From Clostridia bacterium (GTDB lineage: Bacteria > Bacillota > Clostridia > Christensenellales > Borkfalkiaceae): 43,472 nt of DNA. The stretch covers positions 1 through 43,472 of the forward strand of contig JAFSRT010000002.1 in the NCBI GenBank assembly GCA_017445995.1. Direction: 5' to 3'. Made by a program: the position numbers and the translations under genes. The notes below the pieces were generated by a model that was given only the letters and a program-made list of their open reading frames with translations, had not been told where the DNA came from and did not search any database. Shown one piece after another: positions 17,051-26,136 of this stretch. Position 1 is the first letter of the stretch. Every line of letters starts with the position of its first letter.

Positions 17051-17752
17051 CTAATATTGTTTCAATAACTGTATCGCTAAAAACAACGCGTTGTTAGTCG
17101 CCTTTTTCGTTATTTCAGCCCTATTCCCCGTTAAATTAAACTTATACACGTGAACGCCCTTTCTCGTCCCGACCGCGATATACGATAGACCGACGGGTTT
17201 TTTCGTGTCGTCGCTATTCGGGCCCGCTATGCCCGTCGTCGCGATAGCGATACCGCACTCTATATTGTCGAGTAAGCCGATAGCCATTTCGTAAGCGACC
17301 TTTGAACTTACCGCGCCTTCCTTTATTATATCTTCTTCTGAAACCTTTAATCTGTCTACCTTACTGCGGTTAGAGTAACAAACGATACCTTCAATAACCA
17401 CTTCCGATGCGCCCGCGTTCTCTATTATTGCAGAAACGATATTCCCCGCCGTAAACGATTCCGCCGTCGCTATTTTAAGCGATTTAAGTTTTAACAGGTC
17501 GAATAATCTTTCTGACAGCGAAACGTCGTACTCGGCGTAAATGTCCTGATAAAATTCGCCCACTATACGCCTTAAAACATCGTGTTCGGTGCGTTCGTCA
17601 ACGCCGTCGTCAAAAAAGATATTTACCGTGTTGTCGCCGTAATCGTGAATAATTTCGTACGTCGTTTTACCTTCCGTTTCACGGCTTACGTCGTCAAGCA
17701 TATCCTTTATGGGTTTATTATCGCCGAAATACTTTAATACTCTTTTTCGCAT
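17051..17752 (-). CDS. cinA: CinA C-terminal-type amidase (PncC-like), N-terminal domain absent
   Basis: 233 residues. The C-terminal two thirds (about 78-233) is the CinA/PncC nicotinamide-nucleotide amidase domain, with LKIATAESFTAGNI and IATTGIAGPNSDD. A full CinA has about 400 residues and starts with a molybdopterin-binding-type (COG1058) domain. Here only about 77 residues precede the amidase domain, and they resemble at most part of the middle region. The domain deamidates nicotinamide mononucleotide in pyridine nucleotide recycling. It sits between pgsA and recA, the usual place for cinA. The start has AAGGA upstream. Confidence 0.88.
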   Translation of the reverse strand: MRKRVLKYFGDNKPIKDMLDDVSRETEGKTTYEIIHDYGDNTVNIFFDDGVDERTEHDVLRRIVGEFYQDIYAEYDVSLSERLFDLLKLKSLKIATAESFTAGNIVSAIIENAGASEVVIEGIVCYSNRSKVDRLKVSEEDIIKEGAVSSKVAYEMAIGLLDNIECGIAIATTGIAGPNSDDTKKPVGLSYIAVGTRKGVHVYKFNLTGNRAEITKKATNNALFLAIQLLKQY

Positions 17753-17776
17753 TTATCGTTTTCCTTTATTTTTTTA

Positions 17777-18349
17777 TCAGTCTTTAAGAACCGATTTATT
17801 CTTTATAATACATTCGGCACCCGAAACCACGGTAAGAACAGTCGCAAGCCCCAAAATGCACAGACCTATTAAGTTCATTACGCTATACGGCTTAATATTT
17901 ACGTCCGCCCCGACAAGTAAAACCAAAATCGCGATATCCTGACAGAAAGTTTTAATCTTCCCCGCTTTGTCGGCTGCAAGTACCGTTCCTTTACTCGACG
18001 CGATAATACGGAAACCGCTTACCATAAGTTCCCTTGCTAAAATTATAGCGACCGCTATAGACGCGTACCACGGCAATATACTGATGCCGTCTTCTATCGG
18101 CGCAAGCATAATAATAAGCGCGGTAGAAACCAGAATTTTGTCCGCAATCGGGTCTAAAAACTTGCCGAGATTAGTAACGAGATTATATTTTCTCGCGATA
18201 TACCCGTCCAAAAAATCCGTCGCCGAAGCGATTGCAAAAATCACCGCCGAAAATATAAAATTACTCGGCAAGATTTTCAGAAAAAATATTACCACAAAAA
18301 CGGGTATTAAAAATATACGCGTAAGCGTCAGTTTATTCGGTAAATTCAT
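17777..18349 (-). CDS. pgsA: CDP-diacylglycerol-glycerol-3-phosphate 3-phosphatidyltransferase
   Basis: A 190-residue multi-pass membrane enzyme that makes phosphatidylglycerol phosphate. The CDP-alcohol phosphotransferase motif is complete: D48-G49, A52-R53, G62, D66 and D70 (FLDGYIARKY, then LGKFLDPIADK). It starts with the typical NLPNKLTLTRIFLIP. Its ATG overlaps the rimO stop (ATGA), and cinA follows by 24 bases. Confidence 0.96.
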   Translation of the reverse strand: MNLPNKLTLTRIFLIPVFVVIFFLKILPSNFIFSAVIFAIASATDFLDGYIARKYNLVTNLGKFLDPIADKILVSTALIIMLAPIEDGISILPWYASIAVAIILARELMVSGFRIIASSKGTVLAADKAGKIKTFCQDIAILVLLVGADVNIKPYSVMNLIGLCILGLATVLTVVSGAECIIKNKSVLKD

Positions 18350-19662
18350 ATTCTTTCTCCGTATAAATCGTAATCGTAACCTTTAATTATTTTAACGTTA
18401 TAGCACTCTCCCGTCTTAACTTCTTCGCCCGAAAAGAAATAAACTACCCCGTCGATACTCGGCGCGTTAAAATACGCCCTGCCGTAATAGACTGATTTTT
18501 CTTCGTCGAAACCTTCCGCTAAAACGCTAAACACTTTGCCTTCCATTTCCTTAAAGTTCCGATTCACGACCTTTTTCTGTTCGGCGTATAATTTTTTAAC
18601 TCTTTTGGTTTTAACGCTTTTTGCTATCTGCCCGTCGAGTTTGGATGCGGGCGTACCTTCTTCTTTACTGTAAGAAAAGAATCCGGCGTTAAACAGTTTT
18701 GCTTTCTTTATAAAGTCTAATAACCTATTGAACTCATCTTCCCCTTCGGTCGGAAAGCCCGCGATAAAAGTCGAACGGATAGCAATGCCCGATATTTCTC
18801 TTTTTAACCTTTCGACAAGGTTAAGGTAGGTATTAAAACTACCCTTTCTGTTCATAAGTTTAAGTATTCTGTCGTCCGCGTGCTGGAAAGGAATATCGAT
18901 ATACCGCATCATTTTGGCGTTGCCCTGAAACTCGCGTATAAGTTCGTCGGTAATGCCTTCCGGATAACAGTATAAAAGCCTTATTCCTATAACGTTATCG
19001 AGTGCCGAAAGCGACCGTATTAAATCGGGTAAACTACTTTTCGGCGTTAAGTCTTCGCCGTATTTCGTTACGTCCTGCGCAACGAGAATAAGTTCTTTTA
19101 TTACGCCGAGTTTTTTTACTTCGTCAATCAGCGTTTCTTTTTTAACCGAACGGTATTTACCGCGTATCTGCGGTATAAGACAGTACGTACAATGGTTAGA
19201 ACAACCTTCGGCTATTTTTAAGTACACGTAATTATCCGTCGTTAAAACTCTGTCAATTCCCGAGTCGCCACCGCCTTCGCAAACGGCGTTCACGCGTTCG
19301 CCGTCGTACACGCGGTCTATTATTTCGTTTATAAGCCCGTAATTGTCAGTCCCTAAAAACGCGTCCACTTCAAAAAGCCCGTCGTACAAATCGCCGTGAA
19401 ACTTCTGCGGAAGACAACCCGTCACTATTATCTTTTCGATATTGCCTTTTTTCTTTTCTTCTCCGACGGTTAAGATTTCGTTTAACGATTCTTTTCGGGA
19501 CGCTTCCAAAAAGGCACAGGTGTTTATAATAACTATATCGGCGTCCATAATATCGGACGTTAAAACGTGCCGTTTTTTAAGTATACCGAGCATCTTTTCG
19601 GTATCAACTCTGTTCTTGTCGCAACCGAGAGAAATAACTCCTATTTTTTTGCCGTTTACCAT
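18346..19662 (-). CDS. rimO: Ribosomal protein S12 methylthiotransferase RimO
   Basis: A 438-residue radical-SAM enzyme that methylthiolates an Asp of ribosomal protein S12. The N-terminal cluster ligands are C14 (SLGCDKNRVD), C49 and C83. The radical-SAM cysteines are C154, C158 and C161 (CSNHCTYC), followed by LIPQIRGKYRS, typical of RimO. A TRAM-like domain closes the protein. GGAG precedes the ATG. It is 12 bases after ftsK and overlaps pgsA. Confidence 0.96.
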   Translation of the reverse strand: MVNGKKIGVISLGCDKNRVDTEKMLGILKKRHVLTSDIMDADIVIINTCAFLEASRKESLNEILTVGEEKKKGNIEKIIVTGCLPQKFHGDLYDGLFEVDAFLGTDNYGLINEIIDRVYDGERVNAVCEGGGDSGIDRVLTTDNYVYLKIAEGCSNHCTYCLIPQIRGKYRSVKKETLIDEVKKLGVIKELILVAQDVTKYGEDLTPKSSLPDLIRSLSALDNVIGIRLLYCYPEGITDELIREFQGNAKMMRYIDIPFQHADDRILKLMNRKGSFNTYLNLVERLKREISGIAIRSTFIAGFPTEGEDEFNRLLDFIKKAKLFNAGFFSYSKEEGTPASKLDGQIAKSVKTKRVKKLYAEQKKVVNRNFKEMEGKVFSVLAEGFDEEKSVYYGRAYFNAPSIDGVVYFFSGEEVKTGECYNVKIIKGYDYDLYGERI

Positions 19663-19673
19663 TTTATTCTCCG

Positions 19674-22600
19674 TTATTTACCAAGCACGTCGTTGATATT
19701 GCCGTATTTGTTTTCAAACTCTTCCTTCGAAATAAGAACTTTTCTCGCTTTACTGCCTTCAAATCCCGAAACGAAGCCCATTTTTTCCATTTTTTCGACC
19801 AGTCTGCCCGCCCTTGCGTAGCCTATCTGGAAACAGCGTTGCAACATTGAAATAGAAACCGTTCCGCTTGAAACGGCAAGCGCCGTCGCTTTAACTAAAA
19901 ACGTGCTGTTTTCGTCGTCTTCTCCGTCGCCTACACCGTCCACGCCTACCGACGCGCCGTCGTCCTGACGGATATTTCCGTTTTTATTGATATATTCTAT
20001 AATCGATTTTTCGTAATAGCACTTATTATTTTCCTTTATAAAGGAAACGACGTTGTTTATTTCCGTACCCGAAACGTACGCACCCTGATACCTTTCGTAA
20101 TCGGACATAGTAGAGTTTTTATAAAGCATATCGCCGTTGCCAAGCAGTTTTTCCGCACCGCCCTGACTTAATATCGTGCTTGAATCGGCAAAGTTCATAA
20201 CTTTAAGCGCGATTCGGGACGGCAAGTTGGTTTTAATAACACCCGTTATAACGTCGACTGACGGACGTTGCGTCGCAAGAACCAAGTGAATACCCGCCGC
20301 CCTTGCTTTTGCGGCAAGCGCACGGATTCGACCTTCCAAGTCCTTTTTGCAACTTTCCATAAGGTCGGCAAGTTCGTCTATCATAATAACTATTCTCGGC
20401 ATTTTCGGCACGTCGCCGACTGCAATATATTTATTATAGTCGTCGATACCTTCCAAGAACTGTTCGCAACTTTCAAACGCCATATAGCGCCTTTCCATTT
20501 CTTCTCTCGCCCACGAAAGCGCGGCAAGCGCCTTCTGCGGTTCGGAAATGCACTCCGGTATCAAAAGGTGCGGTAAGTTTTCGTATTTTCTGAACTCTAT
20601 TCTTTTCGGGTCGATTAAAATAAACCTTACGTCTTCCGGACTGTAACGCATTATAATACTTACTATCATAGCGTTAAGGCAAACGCTTTTCCCTGACCCC
20701 GTTGCACCCGCAACCAAGTAGTGCGGACCTTTCGCAAGGTTGTCGCTTATAACTTCGCCTACGATATTTTTACCTATCGCAAACTCCAACGCGTTCGGCT
20801 TAACGTTCTTTTTCTCGATACCTTCCATTATGTCTTTTAAGCCGACAGGCGTCTTTACGTCGTTGGCTACTTCTATTCCTACAAGGTCTTTCCCCGGAAT
20901 AGGCGCTTCTATTCTTACTCCGTTCTTACTCCTTAATCTCATTTTAAGGTCGTCGTCGTAAGATAACACTCTTTTAACGGGTATACCCGCAGGCATCTTG
21001 ATTTCGTATCGCGTTATAGAAGGACCTTGAATATAGTCCTGCACTTCGGCGTTGATATGAAAATCTTCCAACGTCTTTTTGATTATTTCTTTTCTCGTTT
21101 CGTGAACCGTCTCGTCGTCCCCCTGATTAGTGGCAGGCGTAGACAAAAGGTCTACCGGCGGACGAACGTAAGTGTAGTGAAGTGGCATTTTATCGACGTA
21201 GGTATAGTCTTTTTCTTCTTCTGGTTCGATAACGCTTTCTTTCTTCTCTTCTTCCTGAACGGCTTTTTCTTCTTCTTTTCTTACGCCGAAAATATCGCGT
21301 ATTACGCTACTTTTATCGTTGTCTTCCGGAACAATGTTTTCTTCCGATAAATCTCTGTCTCTACCGCGACGACGGTAAGCACCGAAAAGGTCCTCCTTGT
21401 CTTCTTCCGTTTCGGAAACGGCGTTATAATTTTCAGAATTATCGGTAGTCTCGTCTTCTGTTTGAGTATCGGAATACACGTCGTTATTTACCGTGCCGTC
21501 GCTATCGAAAACTTCGGCGGACGGGGTTAAGTCCCGTTCTTCGCCATAAGTTTCGGCGTCTAAAAAGTCGACTTTTTCTTCCGTTTCTTTTTCGGTTACG
21601 TCTTCGTTTACGTATTTATTAAAGAAATCTTCCGCGTGCGAAATCGCCGACGCGGTTTTGTTCTCTGTTTCTTCGTTTTTATCGTCCACGTTGTGTTCGA
21701 TAATAGGAATCGCGTTAGAAACGTCCCCCACTTCAAACCGTTCGGTCTTTCTGTCGGTTATAGGTCTTGAAATACGGACTTCGCCGGAATCGGCGGTCGT
21801 GTCGTGCCGTTCGAAAGTGAACTTCGGCGGAGTTTTAACGTAGTTTATTTTACTTTCAAGGTCGTTGCCGTAAGTTTCGGAATAACTAACGCCGGAAGGC
21901 TTTTTGTCGGCAATTTCTTTTTGCTTTTCTTCCTGGCGTAAATCTTTTTTAGTCTTAAACGCAAAATCTTCGGGGTTATTTACAAATAACCTTGAAGACG
22001 CTTTTTCATAAGGCGCGTCGAAATTAACTCCGCTGACGGGATAACTTTTTTCGCCTTCGATCACGATGTCGTTTTCCGCCGTGTCCTTTACTACGAAAGA
22101 ACCCTTCTCTGTTTCCGCATTTTTATTAAACTTTACCGATTTTCCGATAAGCGGGCGGATAATAAAATAGCCTTCGGTAAGTAAAAGCGCAGAAAGTACG
22201 ATAAAAGTGCCGACGTTGGTTAACACCGAAGACAAAAGATAGGAAAATACCGATAAGAGTAAACCGCCACCCGATACGGATTTAATGCCGTTTGCCCCCA
22301 TTTCGTAAGCGGTTTTTAAGTATTCGCCGTAAGACAACCCGACGTAATCTATCATAGTTATCGCGTGGACTATAAAAGTCGCCGTAATAAAAGCAGAAAG
22401 GTATAAATAAAAACGCGACGATTTGATTATTTGTTTACCGGTAAGAAGGGATATTCCGACGATAAGGGTCGCGATAAGAACGGGATAAGATAAAAGCCCC
22501 GTAAACCCGTATAAAAAGTTGCTGACGTAAAGCCCCGGCGCGGAAAAAACCGCGTCTCTCGATATAAGGCACACGATAAGTAAAGTTGAAAAAATAAGCA

Positions 22601-22709
22601 AAACCACCCCGAAAGTTTCAGGGGTGAAAACAGTCTCTTTTTTTCCCGATTTATTAGATTTATTTTTTGTGTTTAAATTATTATTGTCAGCCCTTTCCAA
22701 AGTTTCCAC
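19674..22709 (-). CDS. ftsK: DNA translocase FtsK/SpoIIIE
   Basis: A 1011-residue DNA pump that moves chromosome ends through the division septum. Four to five membrane segments lie in residues 30-190. A long acidic linker rich in Glu, Asp and Thr (about 190-510) follows, longer than in many Bacillota. The motor has Walker A GATGSGKS (668-675) and Walker B IVIMIDELADLM. The C-terminal gamma winged helix (MLQRCFQIGYARAGRLVEKM) reads orienting DNA sequences. The start is GTG 22709 with only a weak ribosome site, so the exact N terminus is uncertain. It heads the operon. Confidence 0.97.
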   Translation of the reverse strand: METLERADNNNLNTKNKSNKSGKKETVFTPETFGVVLLIFSTLLIVCLISRDAVFSAPGLYVSNFLYGFTGLLSYPVLIATLIVGISLLTGKQIIKSSRFYLYLSAFITATFIVHAITMIDYVGLSYGEYLKTAYEMGANGIKSVSGGGLLLSVFSYLLSSVLTNVGTFIVLSALLLTEGYFIIRPLIGKSVKFNKNAETEKGSFVVKDTAENDIVIEGEKSYPVSGVNFDAPYEKASSRLFVNNPEDFAFKTKKDLRQEEKQKEIADKKPSGVSYSETYGNDLESKINYVKTPPKFTFERHDTTADSGEVRISRPITDRKTERFEVGDVSNAIPIIEHNVDDKNEETENKTASAISHAEDFFNKYVNEDVTEKETEEKVDFLDAETYGEERDLTPSAEVFDSDGTVNNDVYSDTQTEDETTDNSENYNAVSETEEDKEDLFGAYRRRGRDRDLSEENIVPEDNDKSSVIRDIFGVRKEEEKAVQEEEKKESVIEPEEEKDYTYVDKMPLHYTYVRPPVDLLSTPATNQGDDETVHETRKEIIKKTLEDFHINAEVQDYIQGPSITRYEIKMPAGIPVKRVLSYDDDLKMRLRSKNGVRIEAPIPGKDLVGIEVANDVKTPVGLKDIMEGIEKKNVKPNALEFAIGKNIVGEVISDNLAKGPHYLVAGATGSGKSVCLNAMIVSIIMRYSPEDVRFILIDPKRIEFRKYENLPHLLIPECISEPQKALAALSWAREEMERRYMAFESCEQFLEGIDDYNKYIAVGDVPKMPRIVIMIDELADLMESCKKDLEGRIRALAAKARAAGIHLVLATQRPSVDVITGVIKTNLPSRIALKVMNFADSSTILSQGGAEKLLGNGDMLYKNSTMSDYERYQGAYVSGTEINNVVSFIKENNKCYYEKSIIEYINKNGNIRQDDGASVGVDGVGDGEDDENSTFLVKATALAVSSGTVSISMLQRCFQIGYARAGRLVEKMEKMGFVSGFEGSKARKVLISKEEFENKYGNINDVLGK

Positions 22710-22735
22710 CGTTTTGTCCGTTTTATTTCTATTTT

Positions 22736-22764
22736 ATTATACCAAAATTATTCGTTTTTTACAA
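22736..22764 (-). promoter_or_regulatory. ftsK operon promoter
   Basis: TTGTAA (22759-22764), a 17-base spacer, and TATAAT (22736-22741). Upstream, a CCCCG/CGGGG inverted repeat lies near 22807-22831. Confidence 0.75.
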
Positions 22765-22840
22765 TACCTTTTTAAATATATTTTAAAATATTTAAATATA
22801 ATATAGCCCCGTGTAAGGTTACGTGTCGGGGAATTTTTTA

Positions 22841-22875
22841 AAAATAAAAAAAGGCAATTTTTTTATTGCCTTTTT
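22841..22875 (-). terminator. Terminator of the dgt-to-zinc-ribbon cluster
   Basis: An 11-bp stem (22848-22858 with 22865-22875, T6 loop) follows the zinc-ribbon gene. T-rich sequence continues on the minus strand. Confidence 0.8.
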
Positions 22876-22893
22876 CTTCGGTTTTAAGTGTTT

Positions 22894-23595
22894 TCAGTCG
22901 TTTTTAAGATACATAATCCGTCTGCAATTATCACACTCGCAGATATTGCCCGCCTTTAACGATTCCATAGTTGCAAGCGGGACTTGCATACCGCAAACGC
23001 AGGAATTATCGGAAACGGGAACGACGATAGGAAACAGTATTTTATCGAGACGTTTTTTCTCGTATTTTTCCATAAGCGTCGGATCGACCTTCTTTTTAAG
23101 TTCCGCAAGTTCACCCTTTATACTTGCCACTTCGTCCTTATAAGTGTCCTTTATTTCGTTAAACTTTTTGCTGTATTCGGCATACTGTTCTTTTGCTTTA
23201 TTACAGGTATCGATAACGTTTTTGAACTCTTTCATAACGTTTTTCATTTCGGTTTCGATTTTAACCGTTTCTTCTTCGACACTTTTTAAAAGAGCGTACA
23301 GTTCGTCCGTCTTTTTAAGAAGGAAAGTTGCGCCCGTTTCGTCTTCCACTATTTCGAGAGAACGGTTTAATTCCGCAATCTGTTCGTTTACGCTTGCCTG
23401 TTTTACGGCAAGGTTGTTATAAGACACCGAAAGGTCTGACGCTTTCTGTTCTAACTTGGCGATAAGTTCGCTAACGCCTTCGAGATACTTTCTCGCTGTT
23501 ATCGCTTTCTTTCTCTCTTCGCTTTTGCCGAGTTCGTTTTCAATCTGTTTAAGTTTCGCGTCTACGGTCTGATACTTTACTAATGCTTCTATCAT
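22894..23595 (-). CDS. Coiled-coil protein with C4 zinc ribbon
   Basis: 233 residues. Residues about 5-180 form a long coiled coil rich in Lys and Glu. Residues about 195-230 hold a C4 zinc ribbon (CVCGMQVP, then CECDNCRRIMY). This is the family usually found beside nif3 and trmK homologues in Bacillota and many other bacteria. Its exact function is not settled; nucleic-acid binding is often suggested. AAAGGAG precedes the ATG, and nif3 ends 14 bases upstream. Confidence 0.88.
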   Translation of the reverse strand: MIEALVKYQTVDAKLKQIENELGKSEERKKAITARKYLEGVSELIAKLEQKASDLSVSYNNLAVKQASVNEQIAELNRSLEIVEDETGATFLLKKTDELYALLKSVEEETVKIETEMKNVMKEFKNVIDTCNKAKEQYAEYSKKFNEIKDTYKDEVASIKGELAELKKKVDPTLMEKYEKKRLDKILFPIVVPVSDNSCVCGMQVPLATMESLKAGNICECDNCRRIMYLKND

Positions 23596-23609
23596 AATTT
23601 TTCTCCTTT

Positions 23610-24395
23610 TTATCTGAACCTTTTATCGTCGAAATAAACGGTTTCCGCTTCGTTATTCACTAAGCGTTCGATTTTTTCGTAATATTTTTTAAATCCGTAT
23701 TCTTCCGCAACGTAATGCGGTAATACTATTATACATTTTTTCTTGTCTAAAAACTCTTTAATTTCGTGATGCGCCATATCGGAAGATATTACCGCGTCGA
23801 TTTCTACTCCCTTTCTGACACAGTTAATAGCGTGCCCCGTTCCGCCACCGCAAAAACTACCCGCGCGACGGATAAGGGCGTTCTTATTTCCGTAAACAAT
23901 TATCTTATCGGTAATAAGGTTTTCTTTTATGCTTTTAACGAAATCTTTAAGCGTTTTATTTACTTCGAAAACCCTGCCGTAACCGTTACCGTCCTGCATA
24001 TCTTCGAGTATTATAGAATTCTTTCCGCCGAGTGCTTCCGATAAACTTTCATCTATTCCGCCCTTTACGGTATCGAGATTTAAGTGCATAGAAATTACGT
24101 TTAAGCCGTAATATAAGGCAAGCATAACTTCTTCGTTTTCGCCCGATATCTCTAATTTTTTTATCGGATAATAAATTGCGGGGTGATGCGTAACTATCGT
24201 GTCGCACTTCAAACTTTTCGCCTTTTTAACGCTTTCTACCGAAAGGTCAAGTGAAAACAGTATTTTTTTGACTTCTTCGTGGCAGTTTAAGATTATTCCG
24301 CTGTTGTCGTAATCGCCGAGTTTTACACACTCTTCGCTTAACCTTATCGGCGCGACTTTATCTAATATATTAAAAAGTTTATTTATCGTCAACAT
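23610..24395 (-). CDS. Nif3-like dinuclear metal-centre protein (YqfO family)
   Basis: 261 residues. Metal-binding segments are visible as IVTHHPAIYYPIK, MHLNLDTVKGG, and a C-terminal DMAHHEI. The family is labelled GTP cyclohydrolase 1 type 2 homologue, but its real reaction is uncertain. The insert found between the two halves in some homologues is absent, giving the short form. The gene overlaps trmK by 17 bases, so the pair is translationally coupled. Confidence 0.93.
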   Translation of the reverse strand: MLTINKLFNILDKVAPIRLSEECVKLGDYDNSGIILNCHEEVKKILFSLDLSVESVKKAKSLKCDTIVTHHPAIYYPIKKLEISGENEEVMLALYYGLNVISMHLNLDTVKGGIDESLSEALGGKNSIILEDMQDGNGYGRVFEVNKTLKDFVKSIKENLITDKIIVYGNKNALIRRAGSFCGGGTGHAINCVRKGVEIDAVISSDMAHHEIKEFLDKKKCIIVLPHYVAEEYGFKKYYEKIERLVNNEAETVYFDDKRFR

Positions 24396-25026
24396 ACTTT
24401 TTCATTAACTCCAACTTCTTTTCTAATCTCTCTTTTTCCGTTCCGCTTGCCCCGTTTTCTATGTACTTACCCGTTTTGACGATTTCTGATTTTAAGTATT
24501 CTGAAAAATCGGCGTTATAAGAGTTTAGGTTAGTTCTTCCGAAAATAATTTCATCTTCCGATAACCTATCTTTACCCTTAACAAGCGAAATTACGTTATA
24601 AAACATTATTCCGTCTTTAAACATTTTATCGGAAACTATTTTATACCCTATATTAACTACGGTTTTTCTTACTAAATCGCAGTTTTTCATGGGTTGTAAA
24701 ACGAGTTTTTCGGGCAACTTCTCGCACCTTTTTAAAATCGATATTATTTCCTTTCCGCCCATACCCGCAATGAGTGCCGAGTCGACGGCGGGAAGATTAT
24801 CGAACCCGTCCGAAACGAAGGCAAGCGCCCGCCCCTTATCTATCTCGTCTTTTAATAATTCTTTCGCTTTAGAAAGACTTTTTTCGCTTATATCGGAAAC
24901 GATTACGGTATTACATTTTTTATCTACTATCATTGCTTTCGCGATATACCCGTGGTCGCACCCGATATCGGCAAAAACGTCGCACTTATCTATCGAAACG
25001 TAAATATTTTTTAATCTGTTATGCAT
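24379..25026 (-). CDS. trmK: tRNA (adenine(22)-N(1))-methyltransferase
   Basis: A 215-residue SAM-dependent methyltransferase. The SAM loop is VFADIGCDHGYIAKAM, the acidic second motif is SDISEKSL, and ALIAGMGGKEI is typical of TrmK. It makes m1A22 in tRNA. The start codon shares one base with the rpoD stop (TAATG). The rpoD-trmK-nif3-zinc-ribbon order is common in Bacillota. Confidence 0.95.
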   Translation of the reverse strand: MHNRLKNIYVSIDKCDVFADIGCDHGYIAKAMIVDKKCNTVIVSDISEKSLSKAKELLKDEIDKGRALAFVSDGFDNLPAVDSALIAGMGGKEIISILKRCEKLPEKLVLQPMKNCDLVRKTVVNIGYKIVSDKMFKDGIMFYNVISLVKGKDRLSEDEIIFGRTNLNSYNADFSEYLKSEIVKTGKYIENGASGTEKERLEKKLELMKKYVDDK

Positions 25027-26117
25027 TATTCCAAAAAGTCTTTAAGTCTTTTAGAACGACTCGGGTGACGCAATTTTCTTAACGCCTTGGCTTCTATCTG
25101 ACGTATCCTTTCACGCGTTACCATAAACTCTTTGCCTACTTCTTCAAGCGTTCTCGGTCTGCCGTCGTCCAGCCCGTATCTTAACCTTAAAACCTTTTCT
25201 TCACGCGGGGTTAAAGTGGTCAAAACGCCGAGTAATTGTTCTTTAAGCATAGTCGAAGCAACCGAATCGGTCGGCGCGGCGCTGCCTTCGTCTTCTATAA
25301 AGTCGGAAAGGTGGCTGTCTTCTTCTTCGCCGATAGGCGTTTCGAGTGAAACGGGGTCTTGCGCGATTTTCTGTATTTCGCGAACGCGTTCTTCCGTCGT
25401 CCCCATTTCCTTTGCGATTTCTTCGGGGGTCGGTTCGCGCCCTAATTCCTGCAACAGTCTTCTCGACACGCGTATCGTTTTGTTTATCGTTTCTACCATA
25501 TGGACGGGGATACGGATAGTCCTTGCTTGGTCCGCAATAGCCCTCGTTATGGCTTGGCGTATCCACCACGTCGCGTAAGTAGAAAACTTAAACCCTTTCT
25601 GATAGTCGAATTTTTCTACCGCCTTCATAAGCCCTAAATTGCCTTCCTGAATAAGGTCGAGAAACTGCATGCCCCTGCCCATATATCTCTTTGCAATAGA
25701 CACTACAAGTCGAAGGTTTGCTTCCGATAAAAGGCGTTTAGCGTTCTCGTCCCCGTCCATCATGCGCTTTGCAAGTTCCGTCTCTTCGTCGGGTTGCAAA
25801 AGCGGGACTTTGCCTATATCTTTTAAATACATCTTAACGGGGTCGTCCATACTGACTTCTTTTAAAAGTTCGTCGTACAACTCCTTGTCCTTTTCGTATT
25901 CGTTTATAATCTGAATATTATTGTCTTCAAACTCTTTATAAACTTCTTCTAATTCAAGCGGAGACGCTTCGTACTTTTCAAGTTTATCAAAAAGCACGTC
26001 CGTCGTTATAACGCCGGTTTTTTTGTACTCGATAATTATATCGCTGACAACCGCTTTGAGTTTTTCAACGTGTTCCTTATCGTACTCTTCTAACTTTTCC
26101 ATTTGAATTTCTTCCAT
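25026..26117 (-). CDS. rpoD: RNA polymerase primary sigma factor (sigma-A)
   Basis: 363 residues, the usual short Bacillota form. Region 1.1 is followed by region 1.2 ([16 protein letters not shown]), region 2 ([27 protein letters not shown] and [21 protein letters not shown]), region 3, and region 4 ([20 protein letters not shown]). AGGAG lies 7 bases before the ATG. It follows dnaG, the classic macromolecular-synthesis pairing. The consensus promoters across this window fit its specificity. Confidence 0.99.
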   Translation of the reverse strand: MEEIQMEKLEEYDKEHVEKLKAVVSDIIIEYKKTGVITTDVLFDKLEKYEASPLELEEVYKEFEDNNIQIINEYEKDKELYDELLKEVSMDDPVKMYLKDIGKVPLLQPDEETELAKRMMDGDENAKRLLSEANLRLVVSIAKRYMGRGMQFLDLIQEGNLGLMKAVEKFDYQKGFKFSTYATWWIRQAITRAIADQARTIRIPVHMVETINKTIRVSRRLLQELGREPTPEEIAKEMGTTEERVREIQKIAQDPVSLETPIGEEEDSHLSDFIEDEGSAAPTDSVASTMLKEQLLGVLTTLTPREEKVLRLRYGLDDGRPRTLEEVGKEFMVTRERIRQIEAKALRKLRHPSRSKRLKDFLE

Positions 26118-26136
26118 AACACACTCCTATATATTA

